Assembly (NCBI RefSeq): GCF_036014175.1 | Contig: NZ_CP107917.1 | Location: forward strand, 7,874,001-7,938,000 | DNA from: Streptomyces sp. NBC_00443 | GTDB taxonomy: Bacteria > Actinomycetota > Actinomycetes > Streptomycetales > Streptomycetaceae | Reading direction: 5' to 3' | DNA: 64,000 nucleotides | Part shown: one piece after another, positions 55,618 to 63,702 of the stretch | Position numbering within the stretch: position 1 is the stretch's first letter | Layout of the letters: the number at the start of each line of letters is the position of its first letter | Translations under genes and position numbers: made by a program | Notes under the pieces: model-generated | Database searches by the model: none | What the model saw: only the letters and a program-made list of their open reading frames with translations | What the model was told of the DNA's origin: nothing

Positions 55618-56382
55618 ATGCTCAAGGAAGTCATCGCGACCCGCTACATCACGCCGCTGCGTGAGGGCGGCTCGCTGCCGGGACTCGTCGAGGCCGACGA
55701 CTTCGGTACGTACGTCATGAAGTTCACCGGCGCCGGACAGGGCCGCAAGACGCTCGTCGCGGAGGTCGTCTGCGGTGAACTCGCCCGCAGGCTGGGCTTC
55801 CGGGTGCCTCGGCTGGTGACCGTGGAACTCGACACGGTGCTGGGGCTCGGCGAACCCGACCAGCAGGTACAGGAGTTGCTCAGGTCCAGCGGCGGCACCA
55901 ACCTCGGCATGGACTTCCTCTCCGGCGCCCTCGGCTTCGACCCCCTCGCGTTCGCGGTGAGCCCCGAGGACGCCGGCCGAGTCGTCTGGTTCGACGCTCT
56001 CGTCAACAACGTCGACCGGTCCTGGCGCAACCCCAACCTGCTGATGTGGCAGGGCGAACTGTGGCTCATCGACCACGGCGCGACCATGATCTGGCAGCAC
56101 AACTGGCCCGGCGCACAGGCCTCGGCGGAGCGCCCCTACGACGCCTCCGACCACGCCCTCGCCCGCTTCGTCCCCGACGTGCGGGCAGCCGCCGCCGAGT
56201 TGGCGCCGTTGGTCACCGAGGACCTGCTCACCGAGGTGACCGCCGAGATCCCGGACGCCTGGCTGGCCGGCGAGCCCGGCTTCGACACCGCGGACGACCT
56301 CAGGCGGGCCTACGCGCGGCCACTGCTGGCCCGGGCGGCCGTCGTCCACGAGCGCGTCAACGGAATCGAGGGGACCAAGTGA
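55618..56382 (+). CDS. HipA-like kinase family protein
   Basis: A 254-residue protein with HipA_2-type kinase features. The N-terminus has LREGGSLPGLVEADDFGTYV, then MKFTGAGQGRKTLVAEVVCG. The catalytic loop is VNNVDRSWRNPN (D and N typical of HipA), and the metal motif is DHG in LWLIDHGATMIW. HipA enzymes phosphorylate proteins such as tRNA synthetases. It is shorter than E. coli HipA and lacks HipB-type partners. TAACCT six bases before ATG suggests a leaderless start. The next gene (DUF3037) overlaps the stop. Confidence 0.85.
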   Translation: MLKEVIATRYITPLREGGSLPGLVEADDFGTYVMKFTGAGQGRKTLVAEVVCGELARRLGFRVPRLVTVELDTVLGLGEPDQQVQELLRSSGGTNLGMDFLSGALGFDPLAFAVSPEDAGRVVWFDALVNNVDRSWRNPNLLMWQGELWLIDHGATMIWQHNWPGAQASAERPYDASDHALARFVPDVRAAAAELAPLVTEDLLTEVTAEIPDAWLAGEPGFDTADDLRRAYARPLLARAAVVHERVNGIEGTK

Positions 56383-56795
56383 GCGACCGCCACTTCATCA
56401 GGCCGGGCCAGGGCGGCGACCGCGACGTCTTCGAGTACGCCGTCCTGCGCGTCGTACCCCGCGTCGAACGCGGCGAGTGCATCAACGCCGGAGTGCTCGT
56501 GTACTGCCGGGCGAAGTCCTACGTGGCTGCCCGGACCCACCTGGACGAGACCCGACTGCGGGCGCTGGACCCCGATGCCGACGTCGCCGGGGTGCGGGCC
56601 GCACTCCATGCCGTCGAGGGCGTCTGCGCGGGCGGCGACGCGGCGGGGCAGGCCGCGGGCGACGACCCGGGGCGACGCTTTCGCTGGCTGATCGCGCCCC
56701 GCTCGACGGTCGTGCAGCCCGGCCCGGTGCACACGGGGCTCACCGCCGATCCGGCGGCCGAGACGGAGCGACTGCTGGACCTGTTGGTGCGGTGA
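56379..56795 (+). CDS. DUF3037 family protein, partner of the HipA-like kinase
   Basis: A 138-residue protein. Pattern: FEYAVLRVVPRVERGECINA, then GVLVYCRAKSYVAARTHLDE, which is the DUF3037 signature. It ends with AETERLLDLLVR. Function unknown. The GTG at 56379 overlaps the kinase stop (GTGA), so the two are made in a fixed ratio. I know the HipA_2 and DUF3037 genes as frequent neighbours; substrate or regulator are the likely roles. Confidence 0.85.
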   Translation: MSDRHFIRPGQGGDRDVFEYAVLRVVPRVERGECINAGVLVYCRAKSYVAARTHLDETRLRALDPDADVAGVRAALHAVEGVCAGGDAAGQAAGDDPGRRFRWLIAPRSTVVQPGPVHTGLTADPAAETERLLDLLVR

Positions 56796-56830
56796 CCGCC
56801 CCCGCGTCGGCACCGCACGCGCGCCGGGCG

Positions 56831-57367
56831 TCAGCCCCTGCGCCGCTTCAGCACGTAACCGGCGGCGAGAGCGGAGCCCGTGACGAAGGCCAGGCCGATG
56901 GCGATGTCCCAGCCGCCCGGGCCGGACGTCGTGGCGCCGCCGATCCCGCCTCGGGTGCCGCGGGTCGGCGTGGCAGTGGGACGAGGAGTCACAGGCGTGG
57001 CAGGCGTGGCGGGTGTGACAGGCGTGGCCGGCGTGATGGCAGCGGCTGGAGTCTCAGGCGTCACGGGCGCCGAGGAACGGGTCCTGGGGCGCGTCGTGGA
57101 CGAGATGATGCCCCCGTCGTCCCCGTTGCCGCCGCGGTCCCCGTTGCCTCCGCGACGGGGCAGCGTCTCACAGGCGATCCCGTCGTCCCGTCCCTGATCC
57201 TCGTCGAGCCGATGAGGATCGCTGCGGTCCGAGTCGAAGAGAGCCTGCGCGTCCTCCTGGTGGGTGAAACTGCGGCAGTCCAGGTCTTGTGCGTGAGCGG
57301 GTTCGGCGAACGGCACAATCGCGGCGATCACGAACAGCGTGCCGACGGCACCGGTGCGACGGCGCAT
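56831..57367 (-). CDS. secreted excalibur-domain protein with C-terminal anchor
   Basis: A 178-residue protein. A signal peptide ends at AEPAHAQ, followed by the excalibur Ca2+-binding domain with LDCRSF and the DxDxxx-DDG-xx-CE pattern (D55, D57, D61, D62, G63, C66, E67). A Thr/Pro/Ala-rich linker (about 95-145) and a C-terminal membrane helix with a basic end (FVTGSALAAGYVLKRRRG) follow. It is likely a cell-surface protein. AAAGGAGG before ATG 57367 is a strong ribosome site. Confidence 0.88.
   Translation of the reverse strand: MRRRTGAVGTLFVIAAIVPFAEPAHAQDLDCRSFTHQEDAQALFDSDRSDPHRLDEDQGRDDGIACETLPRRGGNGDRGGNGDDGGIISSTTRPRTRSSAPVTPETPAAAITPATPVTPATPATPVTPRPTATPTRGTRGGIGGATTSGPGGWDIAIGLAFVTGSALAAGYVLKRRRG
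56989..57033 (-). repeat. 9-bp repeat within the excalibur protein linker
   Basis: Five imperfect nine-base units (GTCACAGGC, GTGGCAGGC, GTGGCGGGT, GTGACAGGC, GTGGCCGGC) encode the T-P-A/T-P-V linker of the excalibur protein. The copy number may vary between strains. Confidence 0.8.
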
Positions 57368-57553
57368 GGAGCGCCTCCTTTCCGGCCATCGATGACTTCG
57401 CGCTTCGACGCTAGGTGCCCTTGTGCTCGGCGGCTCGCAGCCGTAGGCCGTTCGGGTGTGCACGGCGGGACACGGCCGAGCGGGGACCATGGCTGGGTAC
57501 GCCCGGTTCGCGTCGGTCGTACGGGGAATCGATCACACGCAGCCGGTCGGCCG

Positions 57554-57614
57554 TTGACACCGGGTGCCAGGGCTTCTAGCGTCACGTCTGCTGAAGGTAC
57601 TAAGCGGTCGCTCA
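57554..57614 (+). promoter_or_regulatory. fabG operon promoter and candidate TetR-type operator
   Basis: TTGACA (57554-57559) and TAGCGT (57577-57582), 17 bases apart, form a near-consensus promoter. Just downstream, TAAGCGGTCGCTCA (57601-57614) has the symmetric core AGCG-GT-CGCT and resembles sites of TetR-family regulators of acyl-CoA metabolism. That likeness is from memory. Confidence 0.75.
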
Positions 57615-57664
57615 CCATCGGGCGCTCCGCACGAGCCGCATCTCGAGGGCGAGGAGAACCAGCA

Positions 57665-58426
57665 ATGTCCACCACTGAGCAGCGGGTCGCCGTGGTTACC
57701 GGCGGAGCGCGTGGCATCGGTGCCGCCACCGCCGTACGGCTGGCCGCAGAGGGCCGCGCGGTCGCCGTGATCGACCTCGACGAGGCCGCCTGCAAGGACA
57801 CCGTGGAGAAGATCACCGCGGCCGGCGGCAAGGCCATCGCAGTCGGCTGCGACGTCTCCGACGAGGCACAGGTCGAGGCGGCCGTCGCGCGGATCGCCGA
57901 GGAGCTCGGCGCTCCGACGATCCTGGTCAACAACGCGGGTGTGCTCCGCGACAACCTGCTGTTCAAGATGAGCGTCGCCGACTGGGACACCGTCATGAAC
58001 GTGCACCTGCGCGGCGCCTTCCTGATGTCCAAGGCCTGCCAGAAGCACATGGTGGACGCGGGCTTCGGCCGGATCGTCAACCTCTCCTCGTCCTCCGCGC
58101 TGGGAAACCGGGGCCAGGTCAACTACTCGGCCGCCAAGGCCGGCCTCCAGGGCTTCACCAAGACCCTCGCCAAGGAGCTCGGCAAGTTCGGCGTCACCGC
58201 CAACTCCGTCGCCCCCGGCTTCATCGCCACCGAGATGACCAAGGCCACCGCCGACCGCGTCGGCATGGGCTTCGAGGACTTCAAGGCCGCCGCCGCCACC
58301 CAGATCCCGGTCGCGCGGGTCGGCGAGCCGGACGACATCGCCAACGCCATCGCCTTCTTCACGGGCGAGGCGGCCGGATTTGTCTCCGGCCAGGTGCTGT
58401 ACGTCGCCGGCGGACCGCTCGACTAG
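57665..58426 (+). CDS. fabG: FabG-like 3-oxoacyl-ACP reductase (SDR)
   Basis: A 253-residue short-chain dehydrogenase. NADP-binding TGGARGIGAATA, NNAGVL, the active-site S in NLSSSSALG, and Y-x3-K in YSAAKAG are present, so it should be active. It closely resembles FabG3-type reductases, which can act on 3-oxoacyl-CoA. GAGGAG stands before ATG 57665. It is co-transcribed with the second SDR, 19 bases downstream, and has its own strong promoter. Confidence 0.88.
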   Translation: MSTTEQRVAVVTGGARGIGAATAVRLAAEGRAVAVIDLDEAACKDTVEKITAAGGKAIAVGCDVSDEAQVEAAVARIAEELGAPTILVNNAGVLRDNLLFKMSVADWDTVMNVHLRGAFLMSKACQKHMVDAGFGRIVNLSSSSALGNRGQVNYSAAKAGLQGFTKTLAKELGKFGVTANSVAPGFIATEMTKATADRVGMGFEDFKAAAATQIPVARVGEPDDIANAIAFFTGEAAGFVSGQVLYVAGGPLD

Positions 58427-58445
58427 GAACTGGGAAGACACGGAC

Positions 58446-59207
58446 ATGACTGAACTGCCTGAACTCTCCGGCAAGGTCGCCCTCGTCACGGGCGCCAGCC
58501 GAGGCATCGGCTACGGCGTCGCCGAGGCGCTCGTCGCACGCGGCGACCGCGTGTGCATCACCGGCCGCAACGAGGACGCCCTCAAGGAGGCCGTCGAGCA
58601 GCTCGGCGCCGAGCGCGCCATCTACGTGGCCGGCAAGGCGCACGACGAGGCCCACCAGGCCGTCGCCGTCGAGCGCACCATGGAGGCCTTCGGCCGCGTC
58701 GACCACCTGGTCAACAACGCCGGTACGAACCCGGTGTTCGGGCCGATCGCCGACCTCGACCTGGGAGTCGCGCGCAAGGTCTTCGAGACCAACGTGATCT
58801 CGGCGCTCGGCTTCGCGCAGAAGACCTGGCACGCCTGGCAGAAGGACAACGGCGGCGCGATCGTCAACATCGCCTCCGTCGCGGGCATCGCGCCCTCGCC
58901 GTTCATCGCGGCCTACGGCGTCAGCAAGGCCGCGCTGATCAACCTGACCCAGCAGCTGGCGCACGAGTTCGCGCCCAAGGTGCGGGTCAACGCGATCGCC
59001 CCGGCCGTGGTGAAGACCAAGTTCGCGCAGGCCCTGTACGAGGGCCGGGAGGCGGAGGCCGCCGCGGCCTACCCGCTGGGCCGGCTCGGCGTGCCCTCCG
59101 ACATCGGTGGCGCCGCCGCGTTCCTCACCTCGGACCAGTCCGACTGGGTCACCGGGCAGACGCTGGTCGTCGACGGCGGCATCTTCCTCAACGCCGGCGT
59201 CGGCTGA
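58446..59207 (+). CDS. short-chain dehydrogenase/reductase
   Basis: A 253-residue SDR. TGASRGIGYGVA, NNAGT and the Y-x3-K in AAYGVSKAA are present; catalytic Ser is in NIASVAG. FabG-like, of unknown substrate, and it shares only moderate identity with its upstream neighbour. Both are probably in one operon for fatty acid or steroid-type catabolism. ATG 58446 is chosen for the GGGAAG ten bases upstream. A perfect terminator stem follows. Confidence 0.87.
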   Translation: MTELPELSGKVALVTGASRGIGYGVAEALVARGDRVCITGRNEDALKEAVEQLGAERAIYVAGKAHDEAHQAVAVERTMEAFGRVDHLVNNAGTNPVFGPIADLDLGVARKVFETNVISALGFAQKTWHAWQKDNGGAIVNIASVAGIAPSPFIAAYGVSKAALINLTQQLAHEFAPKVRVNAIAPAVVKTKFAQALYEGREAEAAAAYPLGRLGVPSDIGGAAAFLTSDQSDWVTGQTLVVDGGIFLNAGVG

Positions 59208-59241
59208 CGGACGGGCCCGCGGCACGGCCGACACGGCACCT

Positions 59242-59280
59242 CGACACGGGCGCCGCTGGACACCAGCGGCGCCCGTGTCG
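59242..59280 (+). terminator. terminator of the SDR operon
   Basis: CGACACGGGCGCCGCTGG (59242-59259) and CCAGCGGCGCCCGTGTCG (59263-59280) form a perfect 18-base stem with an ACA loop. It is the strongest hairpin in the window, though without a T run. Confidence 0.95.
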
Positions 59281-59434
59281 GCGTATCAGGAAATCCTGAT
59301 CAGGAGACGAAGGACGGGTGACAACGTAGTCACCGCAAGATCGAACAAGTGCTCATTGAGACGGGAGGTCCAACGGCCGGAACACTGCGGTATGGTCTGC
59401 CGACCCTTGGTATGGCAGATCGAGGAGCGTGCGC

Positions 59435-61015
59435 GTGTTCAACCGGATCCGACGCCTGCGGCAGGTGGCGGCCATCGCGTCCATATCGTCCCTGGTGGCA
59501 GGATGCGGAGTCCTTTCGTCCGACTCGACGGACGAGGAGGGGCCGATCGTCGTGGGGACCACCGCGGCCCCCAGCACCCTTGATCCCGCCGCGTCCTGGG
59601 ACAGCTCCTGGGAACTGTTCCGCAACATTTATCAGACACTGCTCAGCTACCCCTCCGGCTCGACGGCCCCTGAGCCCGACGCCGCCGAGAGCTGCCAGTT
59701 CACCGACAGCTCGAGCATGAAGTACCAGTGCGAGCTGCGCGAGGGCCTGAAGTTCTCCGACGGGCACGCGCTCGACGCGAAGGCCGTCAAGCACTCGATC
59801 GACCGGATCCGGAAGATCAACGTCAACGGTGGCCCCGCCGGACTGCTCGGCAGCCTCGAACGAGTCCAGGTGCTGAACGACCGCGAGATCGTCTTCCACC
59901 TCAACAAGGCCGACGCCACCTTCCCGTTCGTGCTCGCCACGCCCGCGATGTCGATCGTCGACCCCGAGGACTACCCGGCGGACAAGCTGCGCGAGGACGG
60001 CACGATCGTCGGATCCGGGCCGTACACCCTGGAGTCCTACGAGGAGGGCAAGCGAGCCGAGCTCGTCAAGAACGACGGCTACCAGGGATACGCGGAGCGC
60101 AAAAACGATGCGGTAACCATCCGTTACTTCCAGGACTCGCCCCCCATGGTCGCGGCCCTGCGCAACAAGGAGCTCGACGTCGCCTTCCGTGGCCTCGCCG
60201 CCGACGACATCGTCGACCTCCAGGCCGACGATGACGACGAGCTGCAGCTGATCGAGGGCTCCGGCACCGAGATCAACTACCTGGTCTTCAACCCGAAGGA
60301 CCCGATGGCCGGCAAGTCCGCCGTCCGCAAGGCCATGGCCCAGGTCATCGACCGCCCGGCGATCGCCCACAAGGTCTACCGGGACACCGTCGAGCCGCTG
60401 TACTCCATGGTCCCCAAGGGCCTGACCGGACACACCACGGGCTTCTTCGACGACTACGGCGAGCCCGACGCGGACAAGGCCCGCTCGATCCTCACCGACG
60501 CGGGCATCACGACCCCCGTCCGGCTCACCCTCTGGTACACCAGCGACCGCTACGGCTCCGCGACCAAGGCGGAGTTCGAGGAGCTGAAGAGCCAGCTCGA
60601 CAAGTCCGGCCTCTTCGACATCACGCTGAAGAGCCGCCCGTGGAAGACGTACGTCGCCGGTTACCAGAAGGGTGAGTACCCGGTGTTCGGGCGTGGCTGG
60701 TTCCCCGACTTCCCGGACGCCGACAACTTCATCGCGCCGTTCGTCGGCGAGCAGAACGCGCTCGGCACGCCGTACGTGACGCCCAAGATCACCGAGACCC
60801 TGCTGCCCAATTCCCGCGCCCAGAGCGACCGGGCCAACGTCGTCAAGGACTTCGAGGACGCCCAGCGCATCCTCGTCGACGACGCGCGGCTGCTGCCGCT
60901 GTGGCAGGGCCGGCAGTACGTGGCCGCGAGCGCCGAGGTCTCGGGCGCCGAACGGGCGCTGGACCCGTCGACGATCATGATGATGGGGGAGCTGTACCGC
61001 AAGACCAGCTGGTAG
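59435..61015 (+). CDS. family-5 extracellular solute-binding lipoprotein (peptide-type)
   Basis: A 526-residue binding protein of an Opp/Dpp-type ABC importer. The lipobox is SLVAGC with C24. The start PIVVGTTAAPSTLDPAASWD and the family region GLKFSDGHALDAKAVKHSID are typical. No permease or ATPase gene is next to it, so it is an orphan receptor. GTG 59435 is preferred to GTG 59429 because AGGAG is then seven bases away. ung follows 118 bases later. Confidence 0.92.
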   Translation: MFNRIRRLRQVAAIASISSLVAGCGVLSSDSTDEEGPIVVGTTAAPSTLDPAASWDSSWELFRNIYQTLLSYPSGSTAPEPDAAESCQFTDSSSMKYQCELREGLKFSDGHALDAKAVKHSIDRIRKINVNGGPAGLLGSLERVQVLNDREIVFHLNKADATFPFVLATPAMSIVDPEDYPADKLREDGTIVGSGPYTLESYEEGKRAELVKNDGYQGYAERKNDAVTIRYFQDSPPMVAALRNKELDVAFRGLAADDIVDLQADDDDELQLIEGSGTEINYLVFNPKDPMAGKSAVRKAMAQVIDRPAIAHKVYRDTVEPLYSMVPKGLTGHTTGFFDDYGEPDADKARSILTDAGITTPVRLTLWYTSDRYGSATKAEFEELKSQLDKSGLFDITLKSRPWKTYVAGYQKGEYPVFGRGWFPDFPDADNFIAPFVGEQNALGTPYVTPKITETLLPNSRAQSDRANVVKDFEDAQRILVDDARLLPLWQGRQYVAASAEVSGAERALDPSTIMMMGELYRKTSW

Positions 61016-61133
61016 CGGTGGGATGTGCGGTGGGCGGGGCGATTGTCAGTGGCCGCCTGTAGGTTCTGAGGCCTGGAAGTGACCGCAGCGCGGTCGCCCC
61101 TCACCGTTCGCCGCACATCGTAAGGAAGTTGAC

Positions 61134-61817
61134 GTGACCGACACCGCCATGCTACCCGAGTCCTGGCGCGGGGTTCTGGGCGACGAGCTTCAGCAGCCCT
61201 ACTTCAAGGAGCTGACCGAGTTCGTCGAGGAGGAGCGGGCGAAGGGTCCCGTCCACCCGCCGCGCGACGAGGTCTTCGCCGCGCTGGACGCGACGCCGTA
61301 CGAGCAGGTGAAGGTCCTGATCCTCGGCCAGGACCCCTACCACGGCGAGGGCCAGGGCCACGGTCTGTGCTTCTCGGTGCGCCCCGGCGTGAAGACGCCG
61401 CCGTCGCTGCGCAACATCTACAAGGAGATGAAGGAGGAGCTCGGCCTCCCCGTCCCCGACAACGGCTATCTGATGCCCTGGGCCCAGCAGGGCGTCCTGC
61501 TGCTCAACGCGGTGCTGACGGTCCGCGGCGGCGAGGCCAACTCGCACAAGGGCAAGGGCTGGGAGAAGTTCACCGACGCGGTGATCCGGGCCGTGGCCCA
61601 CCGGCCCGACCCTGCGGTGTTCGTGCTGTGGGGCAACTACGCGCAGAAGAAGCTCCCGCTCATCGACGAGACGCGGCACGTGGTGGTCAAGGGCGCGCAT
61701 CCCTCGCCGCTGTCGGCGAAGAAGTTCTTCGGCTCCCGCCCCTTCACGCAGATCAACGACGCGGTGGCTCTGCAGGGGCACGACCCCATCGACTGGCGGA
61801 TCCCCGACCTCGGCTGA
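61134..61817 (+). CDS. ung: uracil-DNA glycosylase, family 1
   Basis: A 227-residue family-1 UDG. The water-activating D67 is in GQDPYHGEGQGHGL, and the HPSPLS motif is present. It removes uracil from DNA made by cytosine deamination. AAGGAAG before GTG 61134 supports the start. Single gene with a terminator behind it. Confidence 0.97.
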   Translation: MTDTAMLPESWRGVLGDELQQPYFKELTEFVEEERAKGPVHPPRDEVFAALDATPYEQVKVLILGQDPYHGEGQGHGLCFSVRPGVKTPPSLRNIYKEMKEELGLPVPDNGYLMPWAQQGVLLLNAVLTVRGGEANSHKGKGWEKFTDAVIRAVAHRPDPAVFVLWGNYAQKKLPLIDETRHVVVKGAHPSPLSAKKFFGSRPFTQINDAVALQGHDPIDWRIPDLG

Positions 61818-61827
61818 GCCGCCCGCG

Positions 61828-61851
61828 GGCCGGTCCTGCCCCGGACCGGCC
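61828..61851 (+). terminator. ung terminator
   Basis: GGCCGGTCC (61828-61836) and GGACCGGCC (61843-61851) form a nine-base stem just after the ung stop. Confidence 0.8.
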
Positions 61852-61937
61852 GGGTGCCGTACGGAGCGGCCTGACCCGGTTTGCCGGTGGGGGCCGTTAG
61901 CGTCGAGGGATCAGCCGACGAGGGCCCGGAGGACGCG

Positions 61938-62408
61938 GTGGCGGAGCGACAGGAGCGTACGGCGCCCGATGCCGTGCTGACGCGGATCGGGCAGGTCGTC
62001 ATGCTGCATCACGCGGGGGACCGCGAGGAGGCCCGGCGCCGGCTGCTGGACCTGTGGACGGAGCTCGGCGAGGACGGCGACCCCCTGCACCGCTGCACCC
62101 TGGCGCACTACCTGGCCGATACACAGGACGACCCCTGTGACGAACTGGCCTGGGATCTGCGGGCGTTGACCGAGGCCGAGGGGGCCGGTGCCGGCGACGG
62201 ACGTGACGCGCCGGCCGTACGGGCGCTGTATCCCTCGCTGCACCTGAATCTTGCCGCCGACTATGTGAAGCTCGACCGCGCCGAAGCCGCCCGCGTCCAC
62301 CTGCGCCGGGCGCGGGGAGCGGCGGGTGCGTTGGCTGACGACAGATATGGGGACGGGGTACGGGCGGAGATCAGGCGGTTGGAGGTGCGGCTGGGTGAGG
62401 GGCCGTAG
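61938..62408 (+). CDS. tetratricopeptide-like protein
   Basis: A 156-residue all-helical protein. It contains TPR-like helix pairs (GDREEARRRLLDLWTELGED, and LNLAADYVKLDRAEAARVHL). I see no catalytic motif. It is a widely found Streptomyces protein of unknown role. GTG 61938 is chosen for GGAGG five bases upstream; the frame extends to 61881. Confidence 0.75.
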   Translation: MAERQERTAPDAVLTRIGQVVMLHHAGDREEARRRLLDLWTELGEDGDPLHRCTLAHYLADTQDDPCDELAWDLRALTEAEGAGAGDGRDAPAVRALYPSLHLNLAADYVKLDRAEAARVHLRRARGAAGALADDRYGDGVRAEIRRLEVRLGEGP

Positions 62409-62522
62409 CGGCAGAAGGGGAGCGGGGACGGCCCGTAGCGGGAGCAGGCGGGAGGCCGGGGGCCGCGGCGGCACCAGGGCGGGCGGCGGATGTCCGCTCA
62501 CCCGCCGCTGCTCACCGGCCGC

Positions 62523-63023
62523 TCAATGGCCGTACGTCTGCTCGCAGATCCTCGACTCCGGGCTGTCGGCCCGCCAGCCGCCGTACTGCTTGCCCAGCGC
62601 GCAGACGTTCGTGTTCTTCGGGACCTCCGGGCGGGTCGAATCCGGCACGTCGGGGATCTCGAACGGTGGCGCCTTCGGAACCTTGCGGGCCGGGCGGCGG
62701 GGCTCCTGGCGCTCGGGACGGGGGCGGGGGTGCGAGTCAGGGGCGGGTGGTGTGTGCGCCGTGGGCGGGGAGCCGGGGGACGTGGAGTGCGCAGCGGACG
62801 ACGTGGGCGTCGGGCGGCGGGACGGGCCGATGAACGCCAGGGCCTCGCGGGCCGGTGCCTGCACGATCTCGGGGTCCCGGTGTCCGCTCGGGCGCGGCTC
62901 GGCCGGCTGCGACGGTGCCGTCGGCCCGTCGGACGTCGGCGGTCGCTCGACCGTCGTACAGCCGGAGAGGGCCGAGATGGCCACGGTGACCAGGAGCGTT
63001 GCGGTGGTCGTCGTTCGATGCAC
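62523..63023 (-). CDS. proline-rich lipoprotein
   Basis: A 166-residue secreted lipoprotein. The signal peptide VHRTTTTATLLVTVAISALS is followed by a lipobox ALSGC. The middle is Pro/Ser/Thr-rich and disordered; the C-terminal part (NTNVCALGKQYGGWRADSPE, then SRICEQTYGH) carries two cysteines that may pair. Function unknown. GTG 63023 is inferred because it puts the signal peptide at the N-terminus; the ribosome site is weak. The C-terminal domain pattern is found in other Streptomyces proteins. Confidence 0.7.
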   Translation of the reverse strand: MHRTTTTATLLVTVAISALSGCTTVERPPTSDGPTAPSQPAEPRPSGHRDPEIVQAPAREALAFIGPSRRPTPTSSAAHSTSPGSPPTAHTPPAPDSHPRPRPERQEPRRPARKVPKAPPFEIPDVPDSTRPEVPKNTNVCALGKQYGGWRADSPESRICEQTYGH

Positions 63024-63135
63024 CCGCGCAACTCTGCTGGGTTCGGCGGCCGTTGGGACAGTGGACGAGCGAACCTTGCTCCCTACGGGTGATCTCTGAC
63101 CCCGTAAGGGCGGCCCGGTCCCGCCGCGGCTGACG

Positions 63136-63645
63136 TCAGTCGCCGGTGGCGCCGTCGGCACGCTCGCGGAGCAGGTCGGCGTGGCCGTTGTGGCGGGCGT
63201 ACTCCTCGATCATGTGGGTGATGATCCAGCGCAGATTGAAGGGCTCACCCCTGCGGCTCCTGCCCTTGGAGACGTCGTCCAGGCCGAGGCCGGCCGCATT
63301 GCGACGGGCGTTGTCGATCTCGGTCTGCCAAGTCGCGTGGGCCTCGTCCCAGGTGTCGGCCTCGGTGAAGTGGAAGTCGCCGTCCGGGTCGTCCTCGTTG
63401 CAGTAGAGGACCCCGAGGTCCTCGTCCAGGAGGATCTCGTGGAACCAGAACCGCTCCACCTCCGCCATGTGCCGCACCAGCCCCATCAGGGTCAGCTCGG
63501 ACGGCTCCACGGAGGCGGTCCTGAGCTGGGCGTCGGTCAGGCCTTCGCACTTCCAGGCGAGAGTCTGCCGGTGGTAGTCCAGCCAGCCCTCCAGCATGGT
63601 GCGCTCGTCGGCGAGGGTGTCGGGCTCATGGCGTTCGATGGTCAT
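63136..63645 (-). CDS. DinB-superfamily (DUF664) protein
   Basis: A 169-residue four-helix protein. DUF664 features: ADERTMLEGWLDYHRQTLAW, LMGLVRHMAEVERFWFHEIL, and the C-terminal HMIEEYARHNGHADLLRER, with metal-type histidines H44-like, H131-like and H137-like positions. Members include mycothiol-dependent transferases. ATG 63645 is chosen because the conserved domain follows at once; a second frame extension to 63663 is unlikely. It is convergent with nothing close. Confidence 0.83.
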   Translation of the reverse strand: MTIERHEPDTLADERTMLEGWLDYHRQTLAWKCEGLTDAQLRTASVEPSELTLMGLVRHMAEVERFWFHEILLDEDLGVLYCNEDDPDGDFHFTEADTWDEAHATWQTEIDNARRNAAGLGLDDVSKGRSRRGEPFNLRWIITHMIEEYARHNGHADLLRERADGATGD

Positions 63646-63702
63646 GCCCGCATCGTTTCTCAACTCGGGCCGTTTGACGAGGAGTTTTCACGGCCGGACG
63701 GC

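Noticed and set aside
56989..57033. Short repeats that might look like a CRISPR array
   Set aside because: Nine-base units without spacers, in frame with a Thr/Pro/Ala linker of a secreted protein.
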